Below, in pieces: positions 43,045 to 43,045 of a stretch of DNA of 43,045 bases (position 1 is its first letter; each line of letters begins with the position of its first letter). The DNA is from Candidatus Roizmanbacteria bacterium RIFCSPHIGHO2_02_FULL_40_13b. Its GTDB lineage: Bacteria; Patescibacteriota; Microgenomatia; UBA1406; HO2-37-13b. Position numbers and translations under genes: made by a program. The DNA lies in assembly GCA_001789445.1 (NCBI GenBank), contig MFZQ01000010.1, forward strand, positions 1 to 43,045, written 5' to 3'. The notes below the pieces were generated by a model. That model searched no databases, was not told where the DNA came from, and was given only the letters and a program-made list of their open reading frames with translations.

Positions 43045-43045
43045 A

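Overview
This 43 kb window is gene-dense and AT-rich. Its gene content (T4SS-pilin-like membrane proteins, DUF2298, archaeal-type ATP-dependent ligase, many small operons) and its many short palindromic repeats suggest a Candidate Phyla Radiation / Patescibacteria (Microgenomates-like) chromosome; this lineage call is inference. Recognisable genes include valS-rpmH-yidC-khpB(jag), uppS plus a polyprenyl synthetase, obg, ychF, rdgB/HAM1-like, an ATP-dependent DNA ligase, apbE with an FMN-binding protein and an RnfD/NqrB-like membrane protein, a BrnT/BrnA toxin-antitoxin pair, two NUDIX genes, tRNA-Gln(CTG) and transketolase. rpmH is absent from the supplied ORF track because it is only 49 aa. 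The most interesting signal is a dispersed GTCAT-stem-loop-GATC palindrome superfamily. It forms REPIN-like inverted doublets, shows stem covariation, is inserted in frame in valS, supplies stop codons, and precisely flanks a GIY-YIG nuclease gene as 25-bp terminal inverted repeats. This could be a GIY-YIG/REP mobile system analogous to RAYT/REPIN. Other leads: about 16 genes with a -10 box 6-7 nt before the ATG (leaderless mRNA architecture), a stand-alone small RNA candidate at about 14.55-14.64 kb, 8-bp tandem repeats in a glycosyltransferase CDS and in front of a GDPD gene, and a compact flavinylation/electron-transfer locus. No database search or folding program was run; all family calls come from motifs recognised by eye.
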